A stretch of 47,577 bases of DNA from a virus (IMGVR_UViG_3300020185_000075:1-47577), one strand, 5' to 3'. Counted from the first letter of the stretch, positions 15,576 to 25,211 are shown. Numbers and translations are program-made. The notes: generated by a model not told the origin, from the sequence alone.

Positions 15576-18500
15576 GTGGCAGATACATTTGACTTCAACA
15601 ACCCCCTCGGACTTGACGAGGAACTAGAAAAAGAAAACTCTTTATTGGGATCTCCTGATATTGAAAAACCGCAAGAGGAAAAGCCCTCGGAGTTTAGCTT
15701 TGAAGATCCCTTAAGACAAGAATACCTAAGAAAAACAGCAACGGGTCCAGTTCCTTCTGACTTTGATGGAACTCCAATAGGTGCTGCCGTTGGATTTATA
15801 GGAGATGTGTTTGTTAAGCCAGTTCTTGAGCTGGGAAAAGAAGCAGAAGAAAGATATCCTGACACAGCCTTTGAAAATACAAAGTACATACTTGATGGTA
15901 TCAAGGCAACAGACTTAAAGTCTACAGCAGAAAAAGTTTTTACTTTTGCTTCAATTGTTTCAACAGAAGAAGCAACAAAGTATGCAAGAGGTGAGGCTCA
16001 GTTAGGCGGTATTGATTATGGTGGAAGCGGTTATGCTGATATGTACAATGCACAACTTCAGATCAGGTCTAAAGATAAATACAAGAACGATCCAAAATAT
16101 AAAAAAGCTGTTGATGATAATTTAAAAAAAGCTCAAGAAGAATCACAAAAAGAATTTAAACGAATTGACAAAGCTATTGCAAAGAAAAGGGCTGACAACA
16201 ACCTGGGTCCTTACGGAAGTGATATATCAAGTGCGGTCGAAAGCATTGCTGTTATAGGAACAGGAATGGCTGTAAATTATCTTAGCGGAGGAACATCAAC
16301 TCCAGCGATAACAGGTGCAACTCTTTCATATTTTGGAATACAGACCGCAGCCGCCTCATACTCAGAGGCTGTTCAGCAAGGTCTACCGCATGACACGGCG
16401 TTGGGCTATTCAACCATAAACGGAATATTAGAGGCTGGAACGGAAATGGTTCCAGTTATAAGATTCCTTTCTCCGAAGGGAAGAGGAACAATTAAAGATG
16501 TAATTAAAACGGATTTAATAACAGTTGCAGCCGATGTTGGAATGGAAAATATAAATTCTGTTTTACAAGAAATAAACTCAGTATGGTTCGATCTAGAGTC
16601 AGAACTAAAAACCGCATACGAAAACAAAAACGACCCGCTATATGAAGGAAGGTCTGTAGGAGAGGTCTTAGTAGATATAGCTGGTCACACAACCCTATCT
16701 GCTGGGATGGCTTCAGGATCTATATCTGCATTTAGGACAACTGGAGGTGTTATTTATAGCAAGGAAGTAAAAGACTTTATAAGAAACCAAAAAGACAATC
16801 CTGAGTTAGAATTATTTATAGAAAACTTCAACAATAATGTTAATAATTTAACTCTTAACTACAACGCAATTGATAGTGCATCAAGAATACTTTTAGATCC
16901 AAACGCCAACGGCAAGGGATGGACGGCAGATGAGGTGATTGCATTAGAATACTTTAACCAGCCATTTATAGACTTTAGAAAACCTTTGGTGGTTGGAGAA
17001 GAGGGTGAAGTTTCTCAATCAACAAGCCCAGTTTTTAATTATGATGTTATTGAGGTATCAAAAATACCTAAATATATAGAATCTCTTGAGTTAAAATTTC
17101 CAGCAAAAAAACAAGAAGAGTTTAATTTTGAGGATCCCCTTTCAGGCGGATTGGCAAAGAAGGTTGCAGGACCTTTGACTTCTGAAATAGATTTAGATCT
17201 ATCTCCAATAATAACCCAGAGGCTTGACGCAAACATAAATCTTCTTGAGACAGACTTGCCGATTAACCCAACCTTAAATATAGATCAGATAAGAAATGAC
17301 TCATATGATCAAAAAGAATTAGATCTAACAAAAAGTTTAATTATAGATACCAGGACCTTTGAGGAAAAATTCCTAGAGGAGCCATCTGGAGAACAAAAGT
17401 ATTATAGATTCAGAGACTTAAATAACGAAGAGGGTATAAATGCCTCTAAAGGAATTATAGATTTAACTAAATCAGGAATGCCGCTAGATATATTTACAGA
17501 TCTTGACTTTGTTGGTGTTCATACTAAAGACAATAGATATAAAACATTTGATGCCTCATATGGAATTTATATGCCAACACTTAGGGGTGTGTCCTTCTCA
17601 CCTATTTCTGGAATATCAGAATTAAATTTTACAAATAAGTTAGGGTCTAAACTAAACTTAAGATCAACCATAGCCCATGAAATGGGACATCATATAGACT
17701 TTACGATTGGAAGATCTCCCAGCGATAATCTTAATATACTTCAACCAGCAACATCAGAATCTCCTTTATTTAATTTACCAAACTTTAGCTATAATGAAAG
17801 CACGGGAACTCTAGATATTGCAGATAACTCTGGTGGAGAGATAATGAGAGAAGCTCTCAGAATGTTTAATGAGGGTCAGAAGGGTAAATACTATGACGGC
17901 AACATGCTTAGATATCCATTCAATGAAATGATTGGAATGAATGGAAGCATGACCCCAGCCCAAGAAAGAATGATTAAGGCGGAGGTATTTGGTCAACTCC
18001 ATGAATTATATTATACTAATAGATCACTGTTAGAAGAGAAGGCTCCAACAGCACTAAAATTAATAGAGGAACTGAACGATGCAATTTCAATTGACGGAAC
18101 TACAAAGAAAGCTCAGAGAGTACAACTTGCTTTTCAAACACCCAGTGCCCAGCGAAGTGTTGAGGTTTCAGACAGAAGAACAGACGCTGAAAATGATAGA
18201 TCAGGCGATAGCGTCCCAGAAGCCAGTGCAAGATTGGTTGGACAGGAAGAATCTACAGACAGGGACAGTGTTCGACCTAAAATATCAGATCTAAAACAAG
18301 TAGGTACAACTGGTCAGGTTGTCGGAGCTCCAGAAGGAATGGACTCCAAACAAAAGGTAGGGGCACTTAGACGAAAAATGAGAGGTCTTGCAGAGCAAGG
18401 AGTCTCTCAAAGATTCTGGTATGAACAAAGCGGTCAAGCTCTACTGGATATAACAAACAACAATAAAGAAGACGCAGATAAGCTTGCACAAGTTATTGCA

Positions 18501-21500
18501 ATAACCTCACCAGGAACCCCAGTAGAAGCAAACTTTAATTATGCATTACAGGCTTATTATCAATATGTTGCTGGAGAAACGGTAAAGACTGGAAGATTTC
18601 CAAAGGCAATGAGCGAAAAGATAATTAATGTCTTTGAGGGCAAGGACTGGGGGGGGAGAAAAACCAACGAATTTTATAACAACATAATGAGGGTTATAGA
18701 TCCGTCCAGGACACAGGGAGTAACCGTAGATGTTTGGATGGTCAGAGCATTTAACTTTGATACTGACGCACCAACGCCAGCACAATACTCATTTGTGGAA
18801 AATGAAATACAGAAAATATCTAATCAGCTTGGCTGGGAACCTCAACAAGTACAGGCTGCTATATGGACAGCTCAAAAGGCTAGAGACGAAGGAACCGATG
18901 TAAATGCCGCTGGGTTTAATTACGCTAATGCACTAGAGAAGTCACTAGGTCAAATAAGCTGGGAGTCTATACCAGGAAGAACATCAGGGCATATGCCTGA
19001 GATGTTTAATGTGCCATACGAGCAGTTGCAGGAATACCATGTTGCAATATCAAAAGCCTTGCAAGATGAAAACGGATCGGACTTTATTGCCAACACCCTG
19101 GGAATACTGTCGCCTGGAATAGTTGAGGCACCAGGATTCTTTGAGGGCAAGGTAAGCCCAGGATCACAAACACAGATAGCCCTAACAAAAATATACAAGG
19201 CAGATCCAAAAACTGAATTTGCAAAACTAGAACCAGCGGCAGAGGATCTAGCAAAAGCATACTCAGCAGCCATTGGAATACTTTTAAAACAGGACGGTAT
19301 TGGGTATCACAAACCATTCTTCCAAAAAGGAATAGCCAAAACTAAGTTAAATGGAATGGATATTAATATAGGAAGACCATTAACTGAAAACGAAACACAG
19401 ATGATTGCAGAGGCAATGGAAAAAGAGTCAGGAATCAAAGACTATAATCCTATAGGGACAGCAAATGGTGCAAGGCTAATTAACTTCTCATACCTTGACA
19501 TACCAAACTTAAAATTTAAAAAGATTGTAACCAATGTTTTAGATGGTGTACAATTTGAAAATAACGAAGATGTTGACCTTGGACAATTTGCGTCCAGTGA
19601 GGGATATCTTTCTAACGACTGGAGTAAAAATAAAAATGGCGAAAGTTACATTGAGAGTATTAGAGGAATCTCACCCGATCTTCAAAGAAGGGTTGAGAAT
19701 ATCGTCAGGGACCTCAAACAGAGAATTGATGAAGTCGACCAAACCTTCTCAGAAAAATACGGATGGACAAGAGATGAGTCAATCAACTCAAACTACACAG
19801 GACAAGCAGACCTAACTCCACCAACCTTATCTAAAAAGGTTCTACCAGAAGAAGAATCTCAATTCGATATTTACGAGACAATGACATCTAACGATGCATC
19901 TCAACTATTTCAAGCATTTTCACAATTCCAAGAGCAGGCTGTAGATAAACTAGACAGGCTAAAGGCTTTTGAAGAAAAACTAGGAAAGTTCGTTAGTCCA
20001 AAAGAAATGAGAAGACTTTCTGTTGTAAGAAAAACAGATGTGTATCATGGAAAAGTTAAGTACGGAATGGACAAGGCTGTGGAGGCAACCACAGAAATAT
20101 CTGAGTTCTTAAATAGCGTCAATATATCAAGAGAAGAGTTCAACGATTTTCTTAAAAACCTACACGCCCCAGAAAGAAACAAAAAGATTAATGAAAAATA
20201 CAACAAAGAAATTCCTGAGCTTGAGGCTGAGCTTCTTGTTGAAACAGAAAAGGCAAAAAGAACTGTCCTTAAAGGAAAGATTACTAAAAGAAAAAATGTA
20301 TTAGCAAAATATCAGGACAGTGGATCTGGAATAAAAACAGATAAGGCAATTGAAACTCTTAAGTCTCTTGGGATTGAGTTTAACGAAAAGACAAACAAGG
20401 CAAGTGCAAGCAATGAAAAGGGCAAGAACCTCTTAGATGCATTCAAGCTATTTGAATCGTATCAGCAGGACACATTAAATATATACAGAGATCAGGATCT
20501 TGTAGACGAGCAAACCCTAGAGGACTGGGATAGCTCATATAGATACTATGTACCACTGGTTGGGTTCTCTGTTGAAACTATTGAAGATAACTCACCAAGA
20601 GCGACTGGCGGTGGAATAAGTGTCTTTGGAAGAGAGGTAATGGAGGCTAAGGGAAGGACTTCTGAGTCAGGACCACCTCTAGAACAGGCTGTTATAAGAA
20701 GGCAGTCGGCTGTGGTTCGGGGGGAAAAGAACTTCATAGACAAATCCTTAGCTGAGCTTGTTAATACATTCCCAGATAAGAAGCTATGGCAAGTTAGGGG
20801 TGTAAAAAGAAACGAAAGACCGCACGAGTGGGATGGCAAAGAATCTAAGATAGGATTTAAAGAAGACGGCAAACAAAAGTTTATTGTTATAAGAGACGAG
20901 AGACTGGCGAAGGGATTAGATGCTTGGGGAAATAACAGCATGCATTGGTCAATTGGCGTTATGAGAGGGCTAACAGGAACGCTGTCCAGCCTATATACAT
21001 CCCTTGCTCCAGAATTTATTGTTGGAAACTTCTTTAGAGATTACCAGACTGGATACTTCAATCTATTAAAAGAACAAGAGATAGAGGGCGGGCGAGCACA
21101 GAACCTAGATCTAGCAAAGGCGTTCAAGCCAAACAATATAGCCAAGACAATGAGGCAACTTAAGGATGGCTATGTAACCAAAAGCCTACAAAAAAAAGAT
21201 CCAGAAACATTCGCACTCTTTGATGCGTTCCAGAAGTTTGGAGGTCAGACTGGGTATGTGAATGCCAAAGACATAGATCAAATAGCAAAAGCCATGGAAG
21301 AGCTTTCTTTGGTTCACTCTGGAAAGGGAAAGGTAAATGCTAAGAAGGTTTATAATTCAACATTTAAAATGGTTGAGAACATAAACAATGCTATTGAAAA
21401 TACTGCGAGGTTTGCTGTCTTTAAAGAATACATTAATGCCGCTGGCGGTACAAAGAAAGCATCCAAACAAGACTTCGATGATGCCGCAGTTTTGGCAAAG

Positions 21501-22844
21501 AACCTAACTATAAACTTTAATAGATCTGGAAAACTTGGACCTATAGTTAACGCATTTTATATTTTTGCAAACGCATCTGTTCAGGGTTCTGTAAACATGT
21601 TTAGAGGAATGAACCCAATAGGATTTGAGGATGGGAAAATTGTTTGGAGTGGAGTTTCAAAGTCTGCAAAAAATATAATCGGCGGTCTTACTGGTCTTGG
21701 TGCACTTGTGCAGATGTACTCAATGTTAGTATCAGATGAGGACGAAGATGGAAAACTCCTTATTGACAAGATACCAGATCACGAAAAAGAAAGATTTATG
21801 GTTATTCCGATACCTGGCGTAAAGTTTCAGGATGGCGAAGTCAAATTTAATAAATACAGCAGAAGATATACCGTTAATGGTAAGCCATTTGCTTTAGCTA
21901 TTCCTTTGCCGTATGGGTATAACATATTCTATAACCTAGGAAGAATGGGAACCGAGATAGCAAGTAAGCCAATACTTGGATACCAAAAAAGAACGCCAGT
22001 AGAAATGGGCAAGGATATGGCTGGAATAATATCTGGAGCATTCTCCCCAGTGGGTATAGGTTATTCTCAAGATCAAGGGATAGACCTTATAAAAACAATT
22101 GTCCCATCAGTAGCTAAGCCATTGTATGAATCTAGGGTAAATGAAAAATGGACAGGTGCACCAGTTTATAAAGAACAGTTTCCAGGAACCGCAGAAGTCC
22201 CGCAATCATCAAGAAAGCTTAGAAACACCAATGAGTTCTATAGAGAGTTTACAATGATGGTTAACAGTGCTACTGGTGGCGGTAAGTTCGATAAAGGAAT
22301 GGCTGACTGGAGCCCAGATAAAATGAAGTTCTACTTGCAGTCCTATCTCGGTGGTATGTATACAATGGCTGAAAGAACAGCATCAATATCAGGAAAGGTA
22401 TACAACAACCTTACAAAGGGATCAAACGAAAGTATAGAACTAAACGAGGTTCCATTCGTTAGAGTCCTAACAGCAGACCCTATGGACTATGTTGACGCAA
22501 GCAACTTTTATAAAAAGAAAGATCTTGTTGTTCAAAAGGCTGGTGAGTTCTTAAACTATACAAAGGACAGAGACAAGACAGCAAGAAGAGAATACATAGA
22601 AAGAACTGGATTTGATAGAGAATACTTAAAACTAAATAATGTTGTGAAGAACGCAGATAAAGAGCTTAGAAAATTAGGCGAAAGAGAAAAGACAATATTA
22701 AATCTACGAGATAAAAACTATGCAAAATATTCAATGCTGTCAGACCAAATAGATGAAGATAAACATAAAATACATCTCAAATATAACAAGATCCTACAAG
22801 ATGGTTTAGATAAAATTGAGAAAAAGAAAAAGAAGCGGGACTAA
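15576..22844 (+). CDS. Giant internal virion protein, 2,422 aa, with metalloprotease motif and polyvalent-protein domains
   Basis: The largest gene starts at GTG 15576, three bases after the previous stop. It is the gp16-position ejection protein and carries several separate modules. A helical N-terminal region contains a hydrophobic Ala/Gly stretch (about 215-270). A zinc metalloprotease motif, HEMGHH (His701, Glu702, His705), sits within a segment like peptidase domains of large phage polyvalent proteins. A helical domain (about 905-1110) contains SPGTPVEANFNYALQAY and VDVWMVRAFNFD, known from similar phage giants. A Lys/Glu-rich coiled coil follows (about 1530-1600). A C-terminal region (about 1780-2200, EFIVGNFFRDYQTGYF, then VNMFRGMNP) resembles the polyvalent-protein domain LPD38. 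The module order fits DNA ejection plus delivery of enzymes into the host. Domain names other than the HExxH motif are moderate-confidence calls. Confidence 0.85.
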   Translation: MADTFDFNNPLGLDEELEKENSLLGSPDIEKPQEEKPSEFSFEDPLRQEYLRKTATGPVPSDFDGTPIGAAVGFIGDVFVKPVLELGKEAEERYPDTAFENTKYILDGIKATDLKSTAEKVFTFASIVSTEEATKYARGEAQLGGIDYGGSGYADMYNAQLQIRSKDKYKNDPKYKKAVDDNLKKAQEESQKEFKRIDKAIAKKRADNNLGPYGSDISSAVESIAVIGTGMAVNYLSGGTSTPAITGATLSYFGIQTAAASYSEAVQQGLPHDTALGYSTINGILEAGTEMVPVIRFLSPKGRGTIKDVIKTDLITVAADVGMENINSVLQEINSVWFDLESELKTAYENKNDPLYEGRSVGEVLVDIAGHTTLSAGMASGSISAFRTTGGVIYSKEVKDFIRNQKDNPELELFIENFNNNVNNLTLNYNAIDSASRILLDPNANGKGWTADEVIALEYFNQPFIDFRKPLVVGEEGEVSQSTSPVFNYDVIEVSKIPKYIESLELKFPAKKQEEFNFEDPLSGGLAKKVAGPLTSEIDLDLSPIITQRLDANINLLETDLPINPTLNIDQIRNDSYDQKELDLTKSLIIDTRTFEEKFLEEPSGEQKYYRFRDLNNEEGINASKGIIDLTKSGMPLDIFTDLDFVGVHTKDNRYKTFDASYGIYMPTLRGVSFSPISGISELNFTNKLGSKLNLRSTIAHEMGHHIDFTIGRSPSDNLNILQPATSESPLFNLPNFSYNESTGTLDIADNSGGEIMREALRMFNEGQKGKYYDGNMLRYPFNEMIGMNGSMTPAQERMIKAEVFGQLHELYYTNRSLLEEKAPTALKLIEELNDAISIDGTTKKAQRVQLAFQTPSAQRSVEVSDRRTDAENDRSGDSVPEASARLVGQEESTDRDSVRPKISDLKQVGTTGQVVGAPEGMDSKQKVGALRRKMRGLAEQGVSQRFWYEQSGQALLDITNNNKEDADKLAQVIAITSPGTPVEANFNYALQAYYQYVAGETVKTGRFPKAMSEKIINVFEGKDWGGRKTNEFYNNIMRVIDPSRTQGVTVDVWMVRAFNFDTDAPTPAQYSFVENEIQKISNQLGWEPQQVQAAIWTAQKARDEGTDVNAAGFNYANALEKSLGQISWESIPGRTSGHMPEMFNVPYEQLQEYHVAISKALQDENGSDFIANTLGILSPGIVEAPGFFEGKVSPGSQTQIALTKIYKADPKTEFAKLEPAAEDLAKAYSAAIGILLKQDGIGYHKPFFQKGIAKTKLNGMDINIGRPLTENETQMIAEAMEKESGIKDYNPIGTANGARLINFSYLDIPNLKFKKIVTNVLDGVQFENNEDVDLGQFASSEGYLSNDWSKNKNGESYIESIRGISPDLQRRVENIVRDLKQRIDEVDQTFSEKYGWTRDESINSNYTGQADLTPPTLSKKVLPEEESQFDIYETMTSNDASQLFQAFSQFQEQAVDKLDRLKAFEEKLGKFVSPKEMRRLSVVRKTDVYHGKVKYGMDKAVEATTEISEFLNSVNISREEFNDFLKNLHAPERNKKINEKYNKEIPELEAELLVETEKAKRTVLKGKITKRKNVLAKYQDSGSGIKTDKAIETLKSLGIEFNEKTNKASASNEKGKNLLDAFKLFESYQQDTLNIYRDQDLVDEQTLEDWDSSYRYYVPLVGFSVETIEDNSPRATGGGISVFGREVMEAKGRTSESGPPLEQAVIRRQSAVVRGEKNFIDKSLAELVNTFPDKKLWQVRGVKRNERPHEWDGKESKIGFKEDGKQKFIVIRDERLAKGLDAWGNNSMHWSIGVMRGLTGTLSSLYTSLAPEFIVGNFFRDYQTGYFNLLKEQEIEGGRAQNLDLAKAFKPNNIAKTMRQLKDGYVTKSLQKKDPETFALFDAFQKFGGQTGYVNAKDIDQIAKAMEELSLVHSGKGKVNAKKVYNSTFKMVENINNAIENTARFAVFKEYINAAGGTKKASKQDFDDAAVLAKNLTINFNRSGKLGPIVNAFYIFANASVQGSVNMFRGMNPIGFEDGKIVWSGVSKSAKNIIGGLTGLGALVQMYSMLVSDEDEDGKLLIDKIPDHEKERFMVIPIPGVKFQDGEVKFNKYSRRYTVNGKPFALAIPLPYGYNIFYNLGRMGTEIASKPILGYQKRTPVEMGKDMAGIISGAFSPVGIGYSQDQGIDLIKTIVPSVAKPLYESRVNEKWTGAPVYKEQFPGTAEVPQSSRKLRNTNEFYREFTMMVNSATGGGKFDKGMADWSPDKMKFYLQSYLGGMYTMAERTASISGKVYNNLTKGSNESIELNEVPFVRVLTADPMDYVDASNFYKKKDLVVQKAGEFLNYTKDRDKTARREYIERTGFDREYLKLNNVVKNADKELRKLGEREKTILNLRDKNYAKYSMLSDQIDEDKHKIHLKYNKILQDGLDKIEKKKKKRD

Positions 22845-22901
22845 TAAGTACATATACTAGTAGGGGGAAATATGACAAAGATTATTAACCCCGCTGTAAA
22901 A

Positions 22902-23723
22902 CTAAGATATCAGAGTATTACTTACCTCACAAGCATCGCTCAAATAATCTTTTGACAGATGTGCATACCTGTTGACGATGTTAAAGTCTGACCAACCACC
23001 AAGATGTTGTAATGTGTGAAGCGGTGTTCCGTTCTGCACATGGTGAGTAGCCCAAGTATGCCTTATATCATGCCACCTAAAACCTTCTAGGTTGGACTTC
23101 TTTAATGCGTTATACCAGCCAGTGTTAGAAGCCCTGTTCATTTTTCTTCCCGAGTAGGTGAAAACATAAGGACCCTGTTGTTTAATCGATCCTAGGAGCT
23201 CTCTGCACTTATTGTTTAATGGAACGCAAAGGCTCTTTCCGTTCTTTGTTTCACTACCATCTATAGCTATCTGGTCTTTTTTTATGTCATCCCATTTAAG
23301 ATTAAAGCAGTTGGACATCCTCACCCCAGTTAGGAGGCTAAATATAAAAGGCTTTTGCAAGTGAGAGGGGAGCTCCCTTTGCAGTCTTTTTATATCATCA
23401 ATGGTAAAGTACTTAATTCTTTTAGAATCTTCCTTCACTCTTTTGATTATGGGCTTGGTATCCAACCACCCTAACTCTTCGTAGGCGTACATAAGCACAG
23501 CCCTGAAGTAGTTTAAATATCTGTTAACGGTACCAGGACTTTTCTTTATTCCCGATCTCGCCTTCACGATATGTTCTTTAGTAATATCCTTAAGATCAAC
23601 TCCATCAAAGAGTGGATCAAAATACTTGCGATAGGTAAAGTCATTCTTACCCATCTTATTAAACCTGTAGTATTCAGTAACGGCTTCTTTCCATGTATTC
23701 ATTTTGAATCCTTCTTGGTCCAT
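22902..23723 (-). CDS. int: Tyrosine recombinase (phage integrase)
   Basis: Catalyses site-specific integration of phage DNA. An N-terminal SAM-like DNA-binding domain (about 8-85) precedes the catalytic domain (about 100-270). The catalytic set is complete: Arg135 (LLTGVRMSN), Lys160/163 on the beta-turn, His218 and Arg221 (WHDIRHTWA), Trp244 at the His/Trp position (LGGWSD), and nucleophile Tyr253 (NRYAHLS). At 273 residues it is compact. ATG 23702 (MNTWKEAV) is an alternative start; both lie inside the upstream small gene. It is last in a minus operon with a good promoter at 24214-24242. No attachment site could be identified. The phage is therefore probably temperate. Confidence 0.93.
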   Translation of the reverse strand: MDQEGFKMNTWKEAVTEYYRFNKMGKNDFTYRKYFDPLFDGVDLKDITKEHIVKARSGIKKSPGTVNRYLNYFRAVLMYAYEELGWLDTKPIIKRVKEDSKRIKYFTIDDIKRLQRELPSHLQKPFIFSLLTGVRMSNCFNLKWDDIKKDQIAIDGSETKNGKSLCVPLNNKCRELLGSIKQQGPYVFTYSGRKMNRASNTGWYNALKKSNLEGFRWHDIRHTWATHHVQNGTPLHTLQHLGGWSDFNIVNRYAHLSKDYLSDACEVSNTLIS

Positions 23724-23829
23724 TTAATAATTCTTTTAGTTTCAAAGCCCAAAGTTTTTTAAACTCTGGATCCCTAGCTCTTTTCTTTGCTTCGTTTAAA
23801 GCAACGCACCTTCTTGTTATGTTATCCAT
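23674..23829 (-). CDS. Small basic protein upstream of integrase, 51 aa
   Basis: A 51-residue ORF (MDNITRRCVALNEAKKRARD at the start) overlaps the preceding tiny gene by 8 bases and the integrase start by 50. It is rich in Lys and Arg and predicted to be helical. Its place directly before int in the same operon is where excisionases often sit, but there is no recognisable winged-helix signature, so that role is only a suggestion. Confidence 0.5.
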   Translation of the reverse strand: MDNITRRCVALNEAKKRARDPEFKKLWALKLKELLNGPRRIQNEYMERSRY

Positions 23830-23902
23830 TTAACAAAACCAGTAGTGCAGCACATAAAAGCATACCCATTACAGAAATTATAACCAAAGTGTCATGCTTC
23901 AT
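23822..23902 (-). CDS. Tiny single-pass membrane peptide, 26 aa
   Basis: The peptide MKHDTLVIISVMGMLLCAAL plus six more residues is almost wholly a membrane segment. It starts at ATG 23902 within the end of the previous gene (11-base overlap) and its stop overlaps the next start. The coupled arrangement favours real translation, but size makes this tentative. Confidence 0.4.
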   Translation of the reverse strand: MKHDTLVIISVMGMLLCAALLVLLNG

Positions 23903-24182
23903 TTTTTGCCGCCTTCTTGTTATCCCTATGTAGTTTATACAACCTTTTAAAATACTGTATCTCTTCTTGCATGTTGCCCCAGATCTCATCTTTTGCCTCT
24001 TGCCTTTTTGATGTATCAAGTTTTGTTAGTATTTGAAAGTCTGACTTCTTTGGGGTCCACCAATTATAGTTCAAGGACTTGTATGCTGGTGATGGTTCCC
24101 CCTCTGTTTTGCACCTCCACTCAACAGTTCCGTGTTTAGTCTCTTCATTAAAGACCAGTAATGCGTTTGGATATATGTCCAT
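23892..24182 (-). CDS. Hypothetical protein, first gene of integrase operon, 96 aa
   Basis: A 96-residue soluble protein starts at 24182 behind a clear ribosome binding site (agggagataatATG) and the sigma70-type promoter at 24214-24242. It has a beta-rich N-terminal half (IYPNALLVFNEETKHGTVEW) with a WRCKTEG turn, and a charged helical C-terminus rich in Lys and Arg. I do not recognise the family. As the promoter-proximal gene of the integrase operon it may act in lysogeny control or early takeover. Confidence 0.65.
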   Translation of the reverse strand: MDIYPNALLVFNEETKHGTVEWRCKTEGEPSPAYKSLNYNWWTPKKSDFQILTKLDTSKRQEAKDEIWGNMQEEIQYFKRLYKLHRDNKKAAKNEA

Positions 24183-24197
24183 ATTATCTCCCTATTT

Positions 24198-24230
24198 AAT
24201 TAATAATGTAAACATTGTAATTTATTAATT
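24198..24230. repeat. Inverted repeat around the integrase-operon -10 element (candidate operator)
   Basis: Arms AATTAATAA (24198-24206) and TTATTAATT (24222-24230) are perfect inverted 9-mers, 15 bases apart. They flank the minus-strand -10 element at 24214-24219 and cover the expected transcription start near 24207. This is the geometry of a repressor operator. A candidate binding protein is the ribbon-helix-helix protein at 25485-25643; that link is inference. Confidence 0.5.
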
Positions 24231-24242
24231 CATGATTGTCAA
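24214..24242 (-). promoter_or_regulatory. Sigma70-type promoter for the integrase operon
   Basis: On the minus strand a perfect -35 TTGACA (24237-24242) is followed after 17 bases by TACAAT (24214-24219). Transcription would start near 24207, about 25 bases before the start codon at 24182. The -35 overlaps the last codons of the nuclease gene at 24239. Confidence 0.65.
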
Positions 24243-24667
24243 ATTGTGTATCTTTTAAAGATTTCTACAGGGACTAGGCATGCTATCTTTTCTTGATCAT
24301 CTCCCCTACCAAGGATTGATTGAGACTTTATGTTATTAATCATAATGCATTCAATAATCTTTAATGGCGTTATCCAAAGCATTTGTTTTCCAGTTTCTAT
24401 GATCCAGAAGTCTGCTTCGGTAGTAAGAAGTGCTGATGGTTTATTAAACATAAATAGTTCAATAAGAATGTTGCCAGTCTCTTGGCTTTTGTAGTCAACC
24501 TTAACTTCTATCTTAAGGTTTTTTTCTGGTACAAATATGTCGTAGGGTTTAAACTTTCCAGGAACAAGAACAGCCGATGGATATTTGTTTCTTAAAGAGT
24601 TTAATATTTTGTTTTCTATCTCATGCCCAACCGCCAGATCTTTTTTAAAAGCATCTGATGATGTCAT
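24239..24667 (-). CDS. PD-(D/E)XK nuclease-like protein, 142 aa
   Basis: The core motif of PD-(D/E)XK nucleases is visible: PYDIFV with Asp43, then a strand with LKIEVKVDYK giving Glu54-x-Lys56, plus an N-terminal helix with GHEIENKIL supplying the usual acidic residue. A Trp-rich strand (ADFWIIETGKQMLWITP) follows. Size and pattern fit small phage nucleases of the Holliday-junction-resolvase or repair type. It overlaps the next upstream gene by 4 bases and lies in the recombination operon, so a role in recombination intermediate processing is likely. Substrate cannot be told from sequence. Confidence 0.72.
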   Translation of the reverse strand: MTSSDAFKKDLAVGHEIENKILNSLRNKYPSAVLVPGKFKPYDIFVPEKNLKIEVKVDYKSQETGNILIELFMFNKPSALLTTEADFWIIETGKQMLWITPLKIIECIMINNIKSQSILGRGDDQEKIACLVPVEIFKRYTI

Positions 24668-24939
24668 TCTTCTTCGTCTTTTGGTTTGCTTGTAAAGGTT
24701 TGTCTTATTTCATAGCCCTGAGAAATGTTCTTCATATTTATTCCCTTTCTAACAACCTCTGATAGCTCATTCCACTCAAGGATTTCATCCTCATACCTTC
24801 CGCACGTCTTACATCTTTGATCCCCAAGGGTTGTAGTGCAAACACCACCAGTACACGGAGATCCAGACAGGGATCTCTTTCCTAGAATAGCCGAGAGTCT
24901 CTCAAAATTTGAAAGACCCTTGTCTATATCGTCAGTCAT
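24664..24939 (-). CDS. Cys-rich DUF1289-like protein, 91 aa
   Basis: The central part has four Cys in two pairs (SPCTGGVCTTTLGDQRCKTC), followed by GRYEDEILEWNELS. This is the layout of DUF1289 proteins, which have a small zinc-binding fold followed by a helix with W-x-x-L/M-S. Function of that family is not established. Coupled to its neighbours by a 4-base overlap at its 3' end and a 1-base overlap at its 5' end. Confidence 0.7.
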   Translation of the reverse strand: MTDDIDKGLSNFERLSAILGKRSLSGSPCTGGVCTTTLGDQRCKTCGRYEDEILEWNELSEVVRKGINMKNISQGYEIRQTFTSKPKDEEE

Positions 24940-25202
24940 TAGGACTCTTCTTTATCCTTCACTTCTTTTTGCTCAATAACCTTGTAGGTTTCTGGTAGGT
25001 ATGAAGTAAGGTTAGTTCTCTCAACTTCAGCACCCACTTGGATAAGTCTTACGAGTTCTCCTAGAAGTGGCTGTATTGTTTGTTGATAAAACTGTTGTGC
25101 CGCAACAGCTCTGTTAGCCTCTTCAGATAAGTCTTCTATGTTATAAGATCTTACCTCTTCATCTACCTTTACTGTTATTGTTGGCTTTTCTTTATTTTCC
25201 AT
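24939..25202 (-). CDS. Small acidic helical protein, 87 aa
   Basis: The N-terminus has a beta strand pair (TITVKVDEEVRSYNIEDL) followed by a long helix (EEANRAVAAQQFYQQTIQPL) with coiled-coil character and an acidic Lys/Glu tail. The pattern resembles small phage proteins of the DUF6447 kind, but the match is from memory of the motif only. It sits between the SSB-like gene and the DUF1289-like gene in the recombination operon. Confidence 0.62.
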   Translation of the reverse strand: MENKEKPTITVKVDEEVRSYNIEDLSEEANRAVAAQQFYQQTIQPLLGELVRLIQVGAEVERTNLTSYLPETYKVIEQKEVKDKEES

Positions 25203-25211
25203 GGTTGCTCC

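Noticed and set aside
22845-22901. Possible phage attachment site or terminator between the giant gene and integrase
   Set aside because: A weak GGGG/CCCC pairing without a T-run, and no tRNA-like core could be recognised; a comparison with a lysogen would be needed.
22872-22955. A 27-residue plus-strand ORF (MTKIINPAVKLRYQS) after the giant gene, with a GGGGG ribosome binding site
   Set aside because: It runs into the opposite-strand integrase gene and has no features; too short to support.
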